This document shows, piece after piece, positions 1 through 5,504 of a DNA stretch of 5,668 nt. A program made the translations under genes and the position numbers. The DNA lies in the NCBI GenBank assembly GCA_046712825.1, contig JBKKCR010000016.1, positions 1 through 5,668 of the forward strand. Direction: 5' to 3'. The notes under the pieces were generated by a model. That model did no database searches, was not told where the DNA came from, and was given only the letters and a program-made list of their open reading frames with translations. Source of the DNA: DATFGK01 sp046712825. GTDB taxonomy: Bacteria; Actinomycetota; AC-67. The number at the start of each line of letters is the position of its first letter. Position 1 is the first letter of the stretch.

Positions 1-527
1 ACCAGGCGCTGCTTGATGAACTCCATCGGAACGTCGACGCCCTGGACGAGCCGCAGCAGATGCGCCTCGTACTGCTCGGGCGAGCCGAGCCCGTAGATGC
101 ACGAAACGCTGGCGACGATCAGCACATCCCGGCGCTGGAGGAGCGCGGCCGTCGCCGAGTGCCGGAGCCGGTCGATCTCGTCGTTGATCGACGAGTCCTT
201 CTCGATGTAGGTGTCGGTCTGCGGGACGTACGCCTCGGGCTGGTAGTAGTCGTAGTAAGAGACGAAGTACTCGACGGCGTTGTGAGGGAAGACCTCTTTG
301 AACTCGTTGCAGAGCTGCGCACCGAGCGATTTGTTCGGCGAGATCACCAGCGTCGGCTTCTGGACCCGCTCCACCGCACAGGCGGCCGCGAAGGTCTTTC
401 CCGATCCCGTGACGCCGAGCAGGGTCTGGTAGTCGAATCCCTTCTGGATCCCGTCGACGAGGGCGTCGATGGCCTTCGGCTGGTCGCCGGAGGGCGCGAA
501 ATCGGAAACCACCTTGAAGGGGGGCAC
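1..527 (-). CDS. uvrB: UvrB, excinuclease ABC subunit B, N-terminal 175 codons (cut by window edge)
   Basis: Damage-recognition helicase-like subunit of the UvrABC nucleotide excision repair complex. It receives DNA from UvrA and recruits UvrC for incision, in the cytoplasm. The visible part has the family N-terminus (SGDQPKAI, residues 13-20), Walker A GVTGSGKT (38-45), a motif Ia-like PNKSLGAQL (64-72), the tyrosine-rich beta-hairpin segment SYYDYYQPEAYVP (90-102) and ASVSCIYGLG (139-148). UvrB is usually about 670 residues, so roughly three quarters lies outside the window. GTG at 527 is the chosen start: an in-frame TAG lies only four codons upstream, and the next GTG (codon 6) would cut into the conserved start. 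NKSLGAQL in place of the common NKTLAAQL and a cysteine at 73 are small departures. It is transcribed divergently from the alpha/beta hydrolase gene. Identity is certain. Confidence 0.97.
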   Translation of the reverse strand, partial: MPPFKVVSDFAPSGDQPKAIDALVDGIQKGFDYQTLLGVTGSGKTFAAACAVERVQKPTLVISPNKSLGAQLCNEFKEVFPHNAVEYFVSYYDYYQPEAYVPQTDTYIEKDSSINDEIDRLRHSATAALLQRRDVLIVASVSCIYGLGSPEQYEAHLLRLVQGVDVPMEFIKQRL

Positions 528-533
528 GGGATA

Positions 534-539
534 ATCCTA
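534..539 (-). promoter_or_regulatory. Candidate -10 box of a leaderless uvrB promoter
   Basis: TAGGAT ends six bases before the GTG start of uvrB, so a transcript starting at the usual distance from a -10 would begin at or next to the G of GTG. The AGGA inside the same hexamer could instead be a weak Shine-Dalgarno seven bases from the start. No convincing TTGACA-like -35 box stands 16-18 bases upstream. The placement matches two other genes in this window, which raises confidence somewhat. Confidence 0.4.
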
Positions 540-598
540 ACGCCGGGGTGCGACGCCCTTATGCCTCACCACCCGAGATGGGCGACGGCGCTCGTTGC

Positions 599-604
599 TA
601 TTGT
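599..604 (+). promoter_or_regulatory. Candidate -10 box of a leaderless promoter for the alpha/beta hydrolase
   Basis: TATTGT (TANNNT pattern) ends seven bases before GTG at 612. Transcription would start at about 611-612, giving a leaderless or one-base-leader mRNA. There is no purine-rich ribosome binding site before that GTG, which agrees with a leaderless start. No clear -35 box is visible. If translation began at the in-frame ATG at 561, this hexamer would lie inside the coding region and the call would be wrong. Confidence 0.35.
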
Positions 605-611
605 GTCGCCT

Positions 612-1406
612 GTGACATCCGAAACCGGCTTCGCGTCCGTCGACGGCGGGCGTCTCTGGTACGAGGTCGCAGGCGAAGGAGCGCCCGTGGTGCTCCTGCA
701 CGGAGGCCTGTGGGATGCTCGCATGTGGGACGATCAATTCGACTCCCTCGCCGAACGGTGCCATGTCGTCCGCTACGACCTGCGGGGATACGGCCGGTCG
801 GACCGACCCGAGGCCGAGTACTCGCATTCTGACGACCTCGCCGGGTTGCTGACATTTCTGAAGATCAAGCGGGCGGCGCTGATAGGGCTCTCGATGGGAG
901 CGGCCGTCGCCGTCGACTTCGCGCTCGAGCACTCCGATCGGGTGGACGCTCTGGTGCTCGCCTCGCCGGGCCTCGGTGGATACGAGTTCTCCAAGGACCT
1001 CGGGCGGCGCTACAAGAAGGCGGAGGCCGCACTCGAAAAAGGTGACATCCAGCGGGCCGCGGAGCTCGAACTCCAGATCTGGGCCCCGGTCCGCTCGGCG
1101 ACCGGACCCGATCTCCGCATCAAGGAGATCGCGATGGACAACGCCCATCAAGTGGCCTTGGACCCTGCCCTTCGGCGCCATCCGGATCCTCCGGCGGTCG
1201 AGCGCCTCGGCGAGATCTCGGTTCCGACGCTGGTGGTTTCCGGCGATCAGGACCTGCCCGACGTGGAGCGCATCGCCGAGCTGATAATGTCCCGCGTTCC
1301 CGACGCCCGGCGTGCCGTCATGCAGGGCGCCGACCACGTGGTCAACATGCGAAGGCCGGCGGATTTCACGGCTCGGGTGCTGGGGTTCCTCGACCACATC
1401 TTCTAG
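612..1406 (+). CDS. Alpha/beta-fold hydrolase, 264 residues
   Basis: Serine hydrolase of the large alpha/beta-hydrolase superfamily, of the size and style of 3-oxoadipate enol-lactonase-like and lactone or ester hydrolases; the substrate is unknown. The oxyanion-hole motif HGG (30-32) is followed by YDLRGYGRSDRP (55-66), the nucleophile elbow GLSMG with Ser94 (92-96), the acid Asp214 in SGDQD (210-214) and the base His242 in GADH (239-242). A lid of charged helices lies between about 120 and 195. The triad is complete, so it should be active; no signal peptide is seen, so it is cytosolic. The open frame extends upstream to 60, but that part is antisense to uvrB and unlike the family. GTG at 612 puts the family start (GFASVDGGRLWYEV) at residue 6. 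GTG at 603 and ATG at 561, with a GGGGTG upstream, are alternatives. It is the only plus-strand gene here and converges on the MFS gene. Confidence 0.92.
   Translation: MTSETGFASVDGGRLWYEVAGEGAPVVLLHGGLWDARMWDDQFDSLAERCHVVRYDLRGYGRSDRPEAEYSHSDDLAGLLTFLKIKRAALIGLSMGAAVAVDFALEHSDRVDALVLASPGLGGYEFSKDLGRRYKKAEAALEKGDIQRAAELELQIWAPVRSATGPDLRIKEIAMDNAHQVALDPALRRHPDPPAVERLGEISVPTLVVSGDQDLPDVERIAELIMSRVPDARRAVMQGADHVVNMRRPADFTARVLGFLDHIF
1403..1406. other. CTAG palindrome shared by two convergent stop codons
   Basis: The alpha/beta hydrolase ends with TAG at 1404-1406 on the plus strand, and the MFS gene ends with TAG at 1405-1403 on the minus strand. The genes overlap tail to tail by the four bases CTAG. 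No space is left for an intergenic terminator, so the two transcripts must end inside each other's coding region or overlap as antisense RNA. Confidence 0.95.
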
Positions 1407-2641
1407 CCCGTCGCGGCGTCACGCTCCGCGTCGTCCTCCCGCAGCGCTCGCACTGCCGGGGCCAGAACCGCGAGGCCGAGCCCGGCCGCGATCGCGCCGC
1501 CGACGGCGATCGCAGGCCCGGCCCCGATCCCGTCGGCCATCGCGGTCACCCCGACGGCGCCGGCCAGATCGAAGAGCTCCGCGATCGCGGCCATCAGCCC
1601 GAAGACGCGGCCACGGGCCTCGTCCGGCACGCGCTCGGCGACGGTGGTTTCGACGTAGAGGACCGTCCCCGAGAACGAAGCCCCTACCAGGAACATCAAC
1701 ACCATCAACGGCGCGAACCCGGGGCGGAGCGCGAGGAACCCGAGCGCCGCCGATCCGAGTGCCGCGGCCCCGAGCGCCGGCCCGCGCCGCACGCGTCTCC
1801 CGCGGCGCGCGAGCAGGTAAGCGCCGAGCGCCGTTCCGAAGCCGCTGGCGCCGAGAAGCACGCCGTACGTGCCGGCTCCTCGCCCGAGCGATTCGCGCAC
1901 GTACACGATCATGGCGGCGAACGTTCCCGCGTAGCCGAAGAGCACGACCGAGTCGAAGAGGACGATGGAACGCAGCAGCCGGTCGCCGAAGAGCAGCCGC
2001 CCGCCCTCGGCGAGGTCTTGGCGAACGTCGGCCAGTCCGGATGGCCTGCCACGAACGGATCCGCGCACGCCCAGGCCGATGACGAGCGCGGCCGACCCGA
2101 GGAACGTGCCGGCGTCGAGGAAGAACGCGTTCCGCGCGCCCACGGCGAGTACCGCGAGCCCGCCGAGCGCTGGACCGATGGTGTGCATGATCTGATGAGT
2201 GACCTCGCCCAGCGCCACGGCCTGAACGAACTGCTCGCCGGGCACGACCGTGGGGATCAGCGCTCGTCGGGCCGGACGGAAGACGGGACCGAACAGCCCC
2301 GACGCGAACGAGATCGCGTAGGCCTGGCCGACGGTGTCGGTGAACGGCAGCAGCGCCACGAGGGCCGCGCGGGCGACGTCGCAGATCACCATCATGAGCC
2401 GGCGATCGAAGCGATCGGCGATCACGCCGCCGATCGGCCCGAGGGTGAGCCACGGGATGGCCCGGAGCCCGAGCGCGAAACCGACGGCGAGCGCCTCGCC
2501 GGTCAGGTCGTAGGCGTAGACCGCCAGCGCGATGAAGGTGATGAACGATCCGGCGTCCGAGACGACGTCGGCCAGCCACAGCCGCCGGTAATCGCGATTC
2601 CTGAGGACCGAGAAAACCGAGGTTGTGTCTCGGGATGTCAC
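1403..2641 (-). CDS. Major facilitator superfamily exporter, 412 residues
   Basis: Inner-membrane secondary transporter, probably proton-driven efflux of a small molecule. It resembles the MFS_3/EntS-like group (enterobactin exporter type); the substrate is unknown. The N-terminus has the group's typical FSVLRNRDYRRLWLADVVSD (residues 10-29), a first membrane helix at about 30-46, and the MFS motif A loop GGVIADRFDRR (71-81) between helices 2 and 3. Alternating hydrophobic stretches to the end fit 12 helices, and the length is normal for the family. I start it at GTG 2641, whose GTGA overlaps the TGA of the DUF2203 gene. A longer frame from 2686 would add 15 polar, arginine-rich residues unlike the family and would overlap the upstream gene by 49 bases. 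No Shine-Dalgarno precedes 2641, so translation probably depends on coupling. It is last in the HAD–DUF2203–MFS run. Its stop shares a CTAG with that of the hydrolase gene. Confidence 0.92.
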   Translation of the reverse strand: MTSRDTTSVFSVLRNRDYRRLWLADVVSDAGSFITFIALAVYAYDLTGEALAVGFALGLRAIPWLTLGPIGGVIADRFDRRLMMVICDVARAALVALLPFTDTVGQAYAISFASGLFGPVFRPARRALIPTVVPGEQFVQAVALGEVTHQIMHTIGPALGGLAVLAVGARNAFFLDAGTFLGSAALVIGLGVRGSVRGRPSGLADVRQDLAEGGRLLFGDRLLRSIVLFDSVVLFGYAGTFAAMIVYVRESLGRGAGTYGVLLGASGFGTALGAYLLARRGRRVRRGPALGAAALGSAALGFLALRPGFAPLMVLMFLVGASFSGTVLYVETTVAERVPDEARGRVFGLMAAIAELFDLAGAVGVTAMADGIGAGPAIAVGGAIAAGLGLAVLAPAVRALREDDAERDAATG

Positions 2642-3006
2642 AGCGGTCGGCGGCCGGAGAAGCCGGTGTCGGTCGGATGCCACCAAGCGACGGCGTCTTC
2701 GCCCAGCCGCCAGCAGAGATAGACCTCTTCGCCTTCGCGCTCGGACGGGAAGTCGATCAGGCCGGCCTCCGGGTCGCGCACGACGATGCCGAGCTGCTGG
2801 ATCTCGACGCCGACTCGGCCGGACTCCTGCGAGGCCTCGAGGTATTCCTTCCCTGCTCCGCCGCCGCCGTTGTGCGTCGTGGCTTCCATGACTTCGTCGT
2901 GGCGTGCCGACATGACCCGTTGCGCGTCGCGGAGCCGCTCGAGCATCTGGCCGAGCGCCGGCAGGAGCTCGTTGGCTTCGTCGACCGTGTAGCGGCGCTC
3001 GCTCAT
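2638..3006 (-). CDS. DUF2203 family protein, 122 residues
   Basis: Small cytosolic protein of unknown function that matches the DUF2203 family from memory. The N-terminus YTVDEANELLPAL (6-18) starts a long helical, probably coiled-coil region to about residue 42. A glycine-rich bend follows (GGGGAG, 47-52), then a second helix leading to LGIVVRDPEAGLIDFPS (72-88), where the family has a conserved LIDFP core. The C-terminal signature is CWRLGEDAVAWWH (98-110) and GFSGRRPL (115-122). Family length is about 110-140, so it looks complete. The ATG at 3006 overlaps the TGA of the HAD gene as ATGA, and its own TGA overlaps the MFS start as GTGA, so it is the middle gene of a translationally coupled trio. 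No strong ribosome binding site is visible. Nothing in the sequence shows a catalytic site; a role in protein contacts is only an inference from the helices. Confidence 0.88.
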   Translation of the reverse strand: MSERRYTVDEANELLPALGQMLERLRDAQRVMSARHDEVMEATTHNGGGGAGKEYLEASQESGRVGVEIQQLGIVVRDPEAGLIDFPSEREGEEVYLCWRLGEDAVAWWHPTDTGFSGRRPL

Positions 3007-3716
3007 CGGATCACCGCCGGAACCTGCTCGAGCGACCGCACGACCGGCGAGGTCCGGAACCCGTAGTGGACGCCGCGCCGGTCGACGAGAACGGCGCCCA
3101 TCCCGAGGGCGAGCGCCGCTTCGACGTCGATCCGCGGGTTGTCTCCGACGTACACCGCTCGCTCGGGTGATGCATTGAGCCGGTCGAGGGCGAGGCGGAA
3201 GATCTTCGGGTCGGGCTTCTCGATGCCTTCGTCGCCGCTCACCACGACGACCGACATGAGCGGCGATATCCCGAGCCGATCGAGAAGCGTGGTCAGCCAG
3301 CTCTCGAAGTTCGACACGATGCCGAGCGTGTAGCCCGACGCGGCCAGCTCGCGCAACGCCGGGAGCGCGTCGGGGAAGAGGGCGTAGTGCTCGGGCTTCG
3401 AGAACTCCTCGTACAGGTAGGTCGCGTGACCGGCGTCTGGATCGGACACCCCGAGCTCCGTGAGCAGTCGCATGTAGATCTCGGTCCAGAACGTCCGCGA
3501 CCGCTCGGCCGACGTCGAGAAATGCTCGCGGTTGACGACCAGATCGTCCATCGCTCTGAATACGCTCGCGAGCGCGGTATTGATCCAGTCGGGGTCGTGG
3601 TTGGAAACCTGGAGCCCGCGGGCTTCGAGCAGCCGGACGATCAGCTCGGGGAAGGACGGCTCCGGGCGCAGGAGCGTCTCACCGGCGTCGAACAACACGA
3701 CATCGTAGCGGGGCAT
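3003..3716 (-). CDS. HAD-superfamily hydrolase, 237 residues
   Basis: Haloacid dehalogenase-superfamily enzyme with a helical (C1-type) cap, of the REG-2/HDHD3-like or dehalogenase-like branch; likely a small-molecule phosphatase, substrate unknown. Motif I is LFDAGETLL (8-16) with nucleophile Asp10. The cap runs from about 17 to 112. Motif II is IVSNFE with Ser135, motif III is Lys167 in IEKPDPKIF (165-173), and motif IV is VGDNPRIDVEAA (190-201) with Asp192 and Asp197. The residue two after the nucleophile is Gly12, where most HAD phosphatases have the Asp that acts as acid/base; FDAxGTL-type members share this lack, so chemistry is less certain. The ATG at 3716 is one base from a predicted transcription start and there is no Shine-Dalgarno. 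It is first in the ATGA/GTGA-linked run with DUF2203 and MFS. The gap to the gene upstream is 46 bases, so read-through is also possible. Confidence 0.92.
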   Translation of the reverse strand: MPRYDVVLFDAGETLLRPEPSFPELIVRLLEARGLQVSNHDPDWINTALASVFRAMDDLVVNREHFSTSAERSRTFWTEIYMRLLTELGVSDPDAGHATYLYEEFSKPEHYALFPDALPALRELAASGYTLGIVSNFESWLTTLLDRLGISPLMSVVVVSGDEGIEKPDPKIFRLALDRLNASPERAVYVGDNPRIDVEAALALGMGAVLVDRRGVHYGFRTSPVVRSLEQVPAVIR

Positions 3717-3723
3717 GGCGCAG

Positions 3724-3729
3724 ATTCTA
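3724..3729 (-). promoter_or_regulatory. Candidate -10 box for a leaderless HAD–DUF2203–MFS operon promoter
   Basis: TAGAAT, one base away from the TATAAT consensus, ends seven bases before the HAD gene's ATG. Transcription would start at about 3717, leaving about one base of leader, and no ribosome binding site lies in front of the ATG. No good -35 box is seen 17-18 bases upstream. It is the best of the three -10 candidates of this type in the window and would give the three-gene run its own promoter separate from the gene upstream. Confidence 0.5.
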
Positions 3730-3762
3730 GCGATGGAGCGGGGCCGGCTCTTCGAGTTCGGA

Positions 3763-4806
3763 TCAGATCCAGCGGAACGACTTGAGCGCCGCCCACTGCT
3801 CGCGCGAGGAGTGCTGCCACGACCAGAACGAGACCCCGACGGACCCGCGCTGCTGCGCCTCCGCCATGAACCGGCGGATCGCCGACGGCTTCGGCCGGCC
3901 CTTCGGCCCCCCCTCGGGAGCCATGTCGTACGCCTGTCCCACCGGGGCGACCGGCTTGCCGAACATCTTCAGATAGGACACGGCGGCGGCCGTCGCCTCG
4001 ACCGGGTCGTTACGACCCCAGTAGACCATCGGCGCGACCGCGTCGAAGCGCGGCACGATCTCCTTGAAGGGATAGGTGTGGATGTTGCTCGGCGTCGGGC
4101 GCGGCGGAACGAGGATCAGGTAGGCGTTCGGCGCCTCGGCACGGATCGCGTTGACGTATTGCTTCACGCGTGTGGCGGTCAGCCACGTGCCTTCGGCCGG
4201 CGTCTCGATGTCGGCGGCGAACCCGTCGATGCGATGACCCTTGACGACACTGTTGATCACGTTGAGCGATCGCTGCGCATCCTTGACCGGATCCTTAAGG
4301 TAGGCGAAGAACCACGGGATCACCTTGATACCGGCCGCGTGTGCCACGGGAAGCAGCCGCGCGACCTGATGCCACGTGTTGAGCCCGGACTTGCTCGTGC
4401 CGGCGCGCACGTAGAGATGGGTGAGGTCGTGCTGGCGCGCCCATTTCACGATCTCGTGCACGTTGCCCTTGCCGACCTTGTTGAACTCGTAGATCCAGAA
4501 TCCCTTGCCGGCCATCGGCGGCTGCGACGTCACGATCCGCTGGGGCGTCACGTCGTGCACGGGCGCGGGAGCGAGAGGCGCTTTCGCGGCCGGCGCGGCA
4601 CCCGATGCCGAACCCTTCGCGGCGGACTTGACCGCCGGTTTCGCTGCCGGGCTCGGCGTCTTGGAGATCGCAGACGCGGCGACCGAACGGGCATCGCTCG
4701 TCCGGTGCTCTCCGGCCAGGCTGATCCCGAACGCGAAGGAGAAGATGTTCGTGACGGCGATCAGGAAGGAAACGAACAGTCGTTTGCTTGGATTGTCCTT
4801 GAACAT
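3763..4806 (-). CDS. Membrane-anchored or exported glycoside-hydrolase-like protein, 347 residues
   Basis: Probable extracytoplasmic protein with a TIM-barrel-like domain resembling glycoside hydrolases such as the GH18/GH25 types; I cannot name a family with certainty. A basic start (residues 1-9, with K3, K8, R9) precedes one hydrophobic segment at about 10-31, which is a signal anchor or signal peptide without a lipobox. Residues 48-84 are a low-complexity Ala/Pro/Lys linker, as in wall-spanning tethers. The domain from about 100 to the end has repeated beta-strand signals: GFWIYEF (102-108), HLYVRAG (130-136), KVIPWFFAY (161-169), DGFAADIE (194-201), YLILVPP (229-235), VAPMVYWG (257-264) and VGVSFWSWQ (323-331). 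Asp199 and Glu201 sit at the end of a strand, where such barrels place their catalytic acids; Tyr262 and Trp263 could line the pocket. A GGGGGAG ribosome binding site supports the ATG. Action on a cell-wall or surface glycan is inferred. Confidence 0.75.
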   Translation of the reverse strand: MFKDNPSKRLFVSFLIAVTNIFSFAFGISLAGEHRTSDARSVAASAISKTPSPAAKPAVKSAAKGSASGAAPAAKAPLAPAPVHDVTPQRIVTSQPPMAGKGFWIYEFNKVGKGNVHEIVKWARQHDLTHLYVRAGTSKSGLNTWHQVARLLPVAHAAGIKVIPWFFAYLKDPVKDAQRSLNVINSVVKGHRIDGFAADIETPAEGTWLTATRVKQYVNAIRAEAPNAYLILVPPRPTPSNIHTYPFKEIVPRFDAVAPMVYWGRNDPVEATAAAVSYLKMFGKPVAPVGQAYDMAPEGGPKGRPKPSAIRRFMAEAQQRGSVGVSFWSWQHSSREQWAALKSFRWI

Positions 4807-4813
4807 GAGGTCG

Positions 4814-4820
4814 CTCCCCC
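4814..4820 (-). promoter_or_regulatory. Strong ribosome binding site of the glycoside-hydrolase-like gene
   Basis: GGGGGAG lies seven bases before the ATG at 4806. It fixes the start of this gene and contrasts with the HAD, hydrolase and uvrB genes, which show no clear site of this kind. Confidence 0.75.
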
Positions 4821-4861
4821 GAGCGGCGTTCGCGTCACGATAAGCGGCAGGAGGACCCGAG

Positions 4862-4888
4862 TAAACGACCTAGGTGCACCATGTTTCA
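4862..4888 (-). promoter_or_regulatory. Candidate promoter of the glycoside-hydrolase-like gene, ECF-like or housekeeping-like
   Basis: TGAAAC (4888-4883) and CGTTTA (4867-4862) are separated by 15 bases. This resembles the TGAAAC/CGTA pattern of envelope-stress ECF sigma factors such as Bacillus SigW, with a spacer about one base short. The same bases can be read as TTGAAA (4889-4884), 18 bases, then TTTACT (4865-4860), a poor housekeeping promoter. The site starts at the stop codon of coaE and would leave a leader of about 50 bases with a good ribosome binding site. The gene could also be co-transcribed with coaE. Confidence 0.25.
4868..4880. repeat. Two overlapping 8-base perfect palindromes
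   Basis: ACCTAGGT (4868-4875) and GGTGCACC (4873-4880) are each perfect inverted repeats and share three bases. They lie between the two candidate promoter elements of the glycoside-hydrolase-like gene, where a bound repressor would block RNA polymerase. Short palindromes arise by chance in GC-rich DNA, so an operator role is only a suggestion. Confidence 0.35.
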
Positions 4889-5500
4889 ATCGTGCGTTCG
4901 TCCCCCTCGGTTCGCTTTGAGGCGATCCCAGAGCCGATCCACCTGAGCGACCAAGTCTCCCATCGAGCCGTCGTTCGCGATCACCACATCGGCGACGGCG
5001 GCCCGTTCCGCGTGCGGAAGCTGTGCAGCGATGCGAGCATCCGCGTGCGCCTCGGTCATCCCCCGCAGGGCCAGCAACCGATCACGCTGGACCTGCGGGT
5101 CCGAGGCGACGACGAGGATGACATCGAACATGTCCGCGGCGCCGACCTCTGCCAGCAGCGGGACGTCCACGACCACGATCTCGTTCGAGCTAGACAGCTC
5201 CTCGAGCCTGTCGGCGATGCGGCGCATCACCTCCGGATGCGTGATCTCGTTCAGCAAGGCGAGCTTTGCGCGATCGTTGAAGACGATCTCGCCGAGCGCG
5301 ACGCGATTGATGCTCTTGTCCGAAAGTAGCACGGACCGCCCGAAGTGTTCGACGATCTTCGACCAGGCCGGCGTCCCGGGCTCGACCACGTCGCGTGCGA
5401 TCTGATCCGCGTCGACCAGCACTGCGCCGCGGTCGACGAGAAGTTGCGCGACGGTCGACTTGCCGCTCGCGATCCCGCCCGTCAGCCCGACGAGCAGCAG
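4886..5500 (-). CDS. coaE: Dephospho-CoA kinase, with a probable CTG start, 204 residues
   Basis: Cytosolic kinase for the last step of coenzyme A synthesis: it phosphorylates the 3'-hydroxyl of dephospho-CoA with ATP. From CTG 5500 the protein begins MLLVGLTGGIASGKST, with the P-loop at 8-15 (Lys14, Ser15), then VDADQIARDVVEPG (29-42). Later come the VFND segment and HPEV (CoaE-domain helices), DVPLLAE (usually DVPLLFE), and the C-terminal LRGMTEAHADARIAAQ and ADVVIAND lid region. About 200 residues is the usual size. From the in-frame TGA at 5537-5535 down to the P-loop there is no ATG, GTG or TTG in frame. The first is GTG 5422, which would delete the P-loop. CTG 5500 has GAGGGG seven bases upstream and gives a standard N-terminus. 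The other explanation is one missing C in CGCCCTG: with CCCC, the GTG at 5508 would come into frame as VTPLLLVGLTGG. It lies four bases after the upstream gene. Confidence 0.95.
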   Translation of the reverse strand: MLLVGLTGGIASGKSTVAQLLVDRGAVLVDADQIARDVVEPGTPAWSKIVEHFGRSVLLSDKSINRVALGEIVFNDRAKLALLNEITHPEVMRRIADRLEELSSSNEIVVVDVPLLAEVGAADMFDVILVVASDPQVQRDRLLALRGMTEAHADARIAAQLPHAERAAVADVVIANDGSMGDLVAQVDRLWDRLKANRGGRTHD

Positions 5501-5504
5501 GGCG

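Larger units (their letters stand above)
528..611. promoter_or_regulatory. Divergent intergenic region between uvrB and the alpha/beta hydrolase
   Basis: Eighty-four bases hold the presumed promoters of both genes, with -10 candidates close to each start codon. I looked for a LexA/SOS box (GAAC-N4-GTTC or the CTG-N10-CAG type), since uvrB is often DNA-damage induced, and saw none. Confidence 0.5.

Noticed and set aside
60..611. In-frame N-terminal extension of the alpha/beta hydrolase (open frame from 60)
   Set aside because: It is antisense to the strongly conserved uvrB N-terminus and to the intergenic region. Its sequence is arginine/valine-rich with no family resemblance, and the hydrolase fold starts at about 612.
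537..1397. Minus-strand open frame opposite the alpha/beta hydrolase
   Set aside because: The plus-strand frame has the full catalytic triad and family motifs, and this one has none. It would also overlap the uvrB promoter region.
1419..2579. Second minus-strand open frame inside the MFS gene
   Set aside because: It is extremely Arg-rich, without hydrophobic helices or a motif. It is a frame-shifted shadow of the transporter.
2642..2686. Longer MFS start at 2686
   Set aside because: It adds 15 Arg-rich residues inside the DUF2203 gene. The GTGA overlap start at 2641 is the normal operon arrangement and fits the family N-terminus.
2018..2722. Plus-strand open frame opposite the MFS N-terminus
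   Set aside because: It is an antisense frame of charged residues only. The transporter on the other strand has motif A and membrane helices.
3717..3762. Terminator between the glycoside-hydrolase-like gene and the HAD gene
   Set aside because: Only a 4-base GAGC/GCTC stem with a GC-rich loop and no T tract is present. It is too weak to call.
3715..4920. Plus-strand open frame of about 400 codons
   Set aside because: It is Arg/Gly/Asp-rich, with the composition typical of an antisense frame in GC-rich DNA. It covers the glycoside-hydrolase-like gene, which has a good ribosome binding site, signal anchor and fold-like motifs.
5423..5500. coaE as a truncated pseudogene starting at GTG 5422
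   Set aside because: The region upstream encodes an intact P-loop in the same frame without a stop and with normal codon use, so the gene is whole and only its start codon is unusual.
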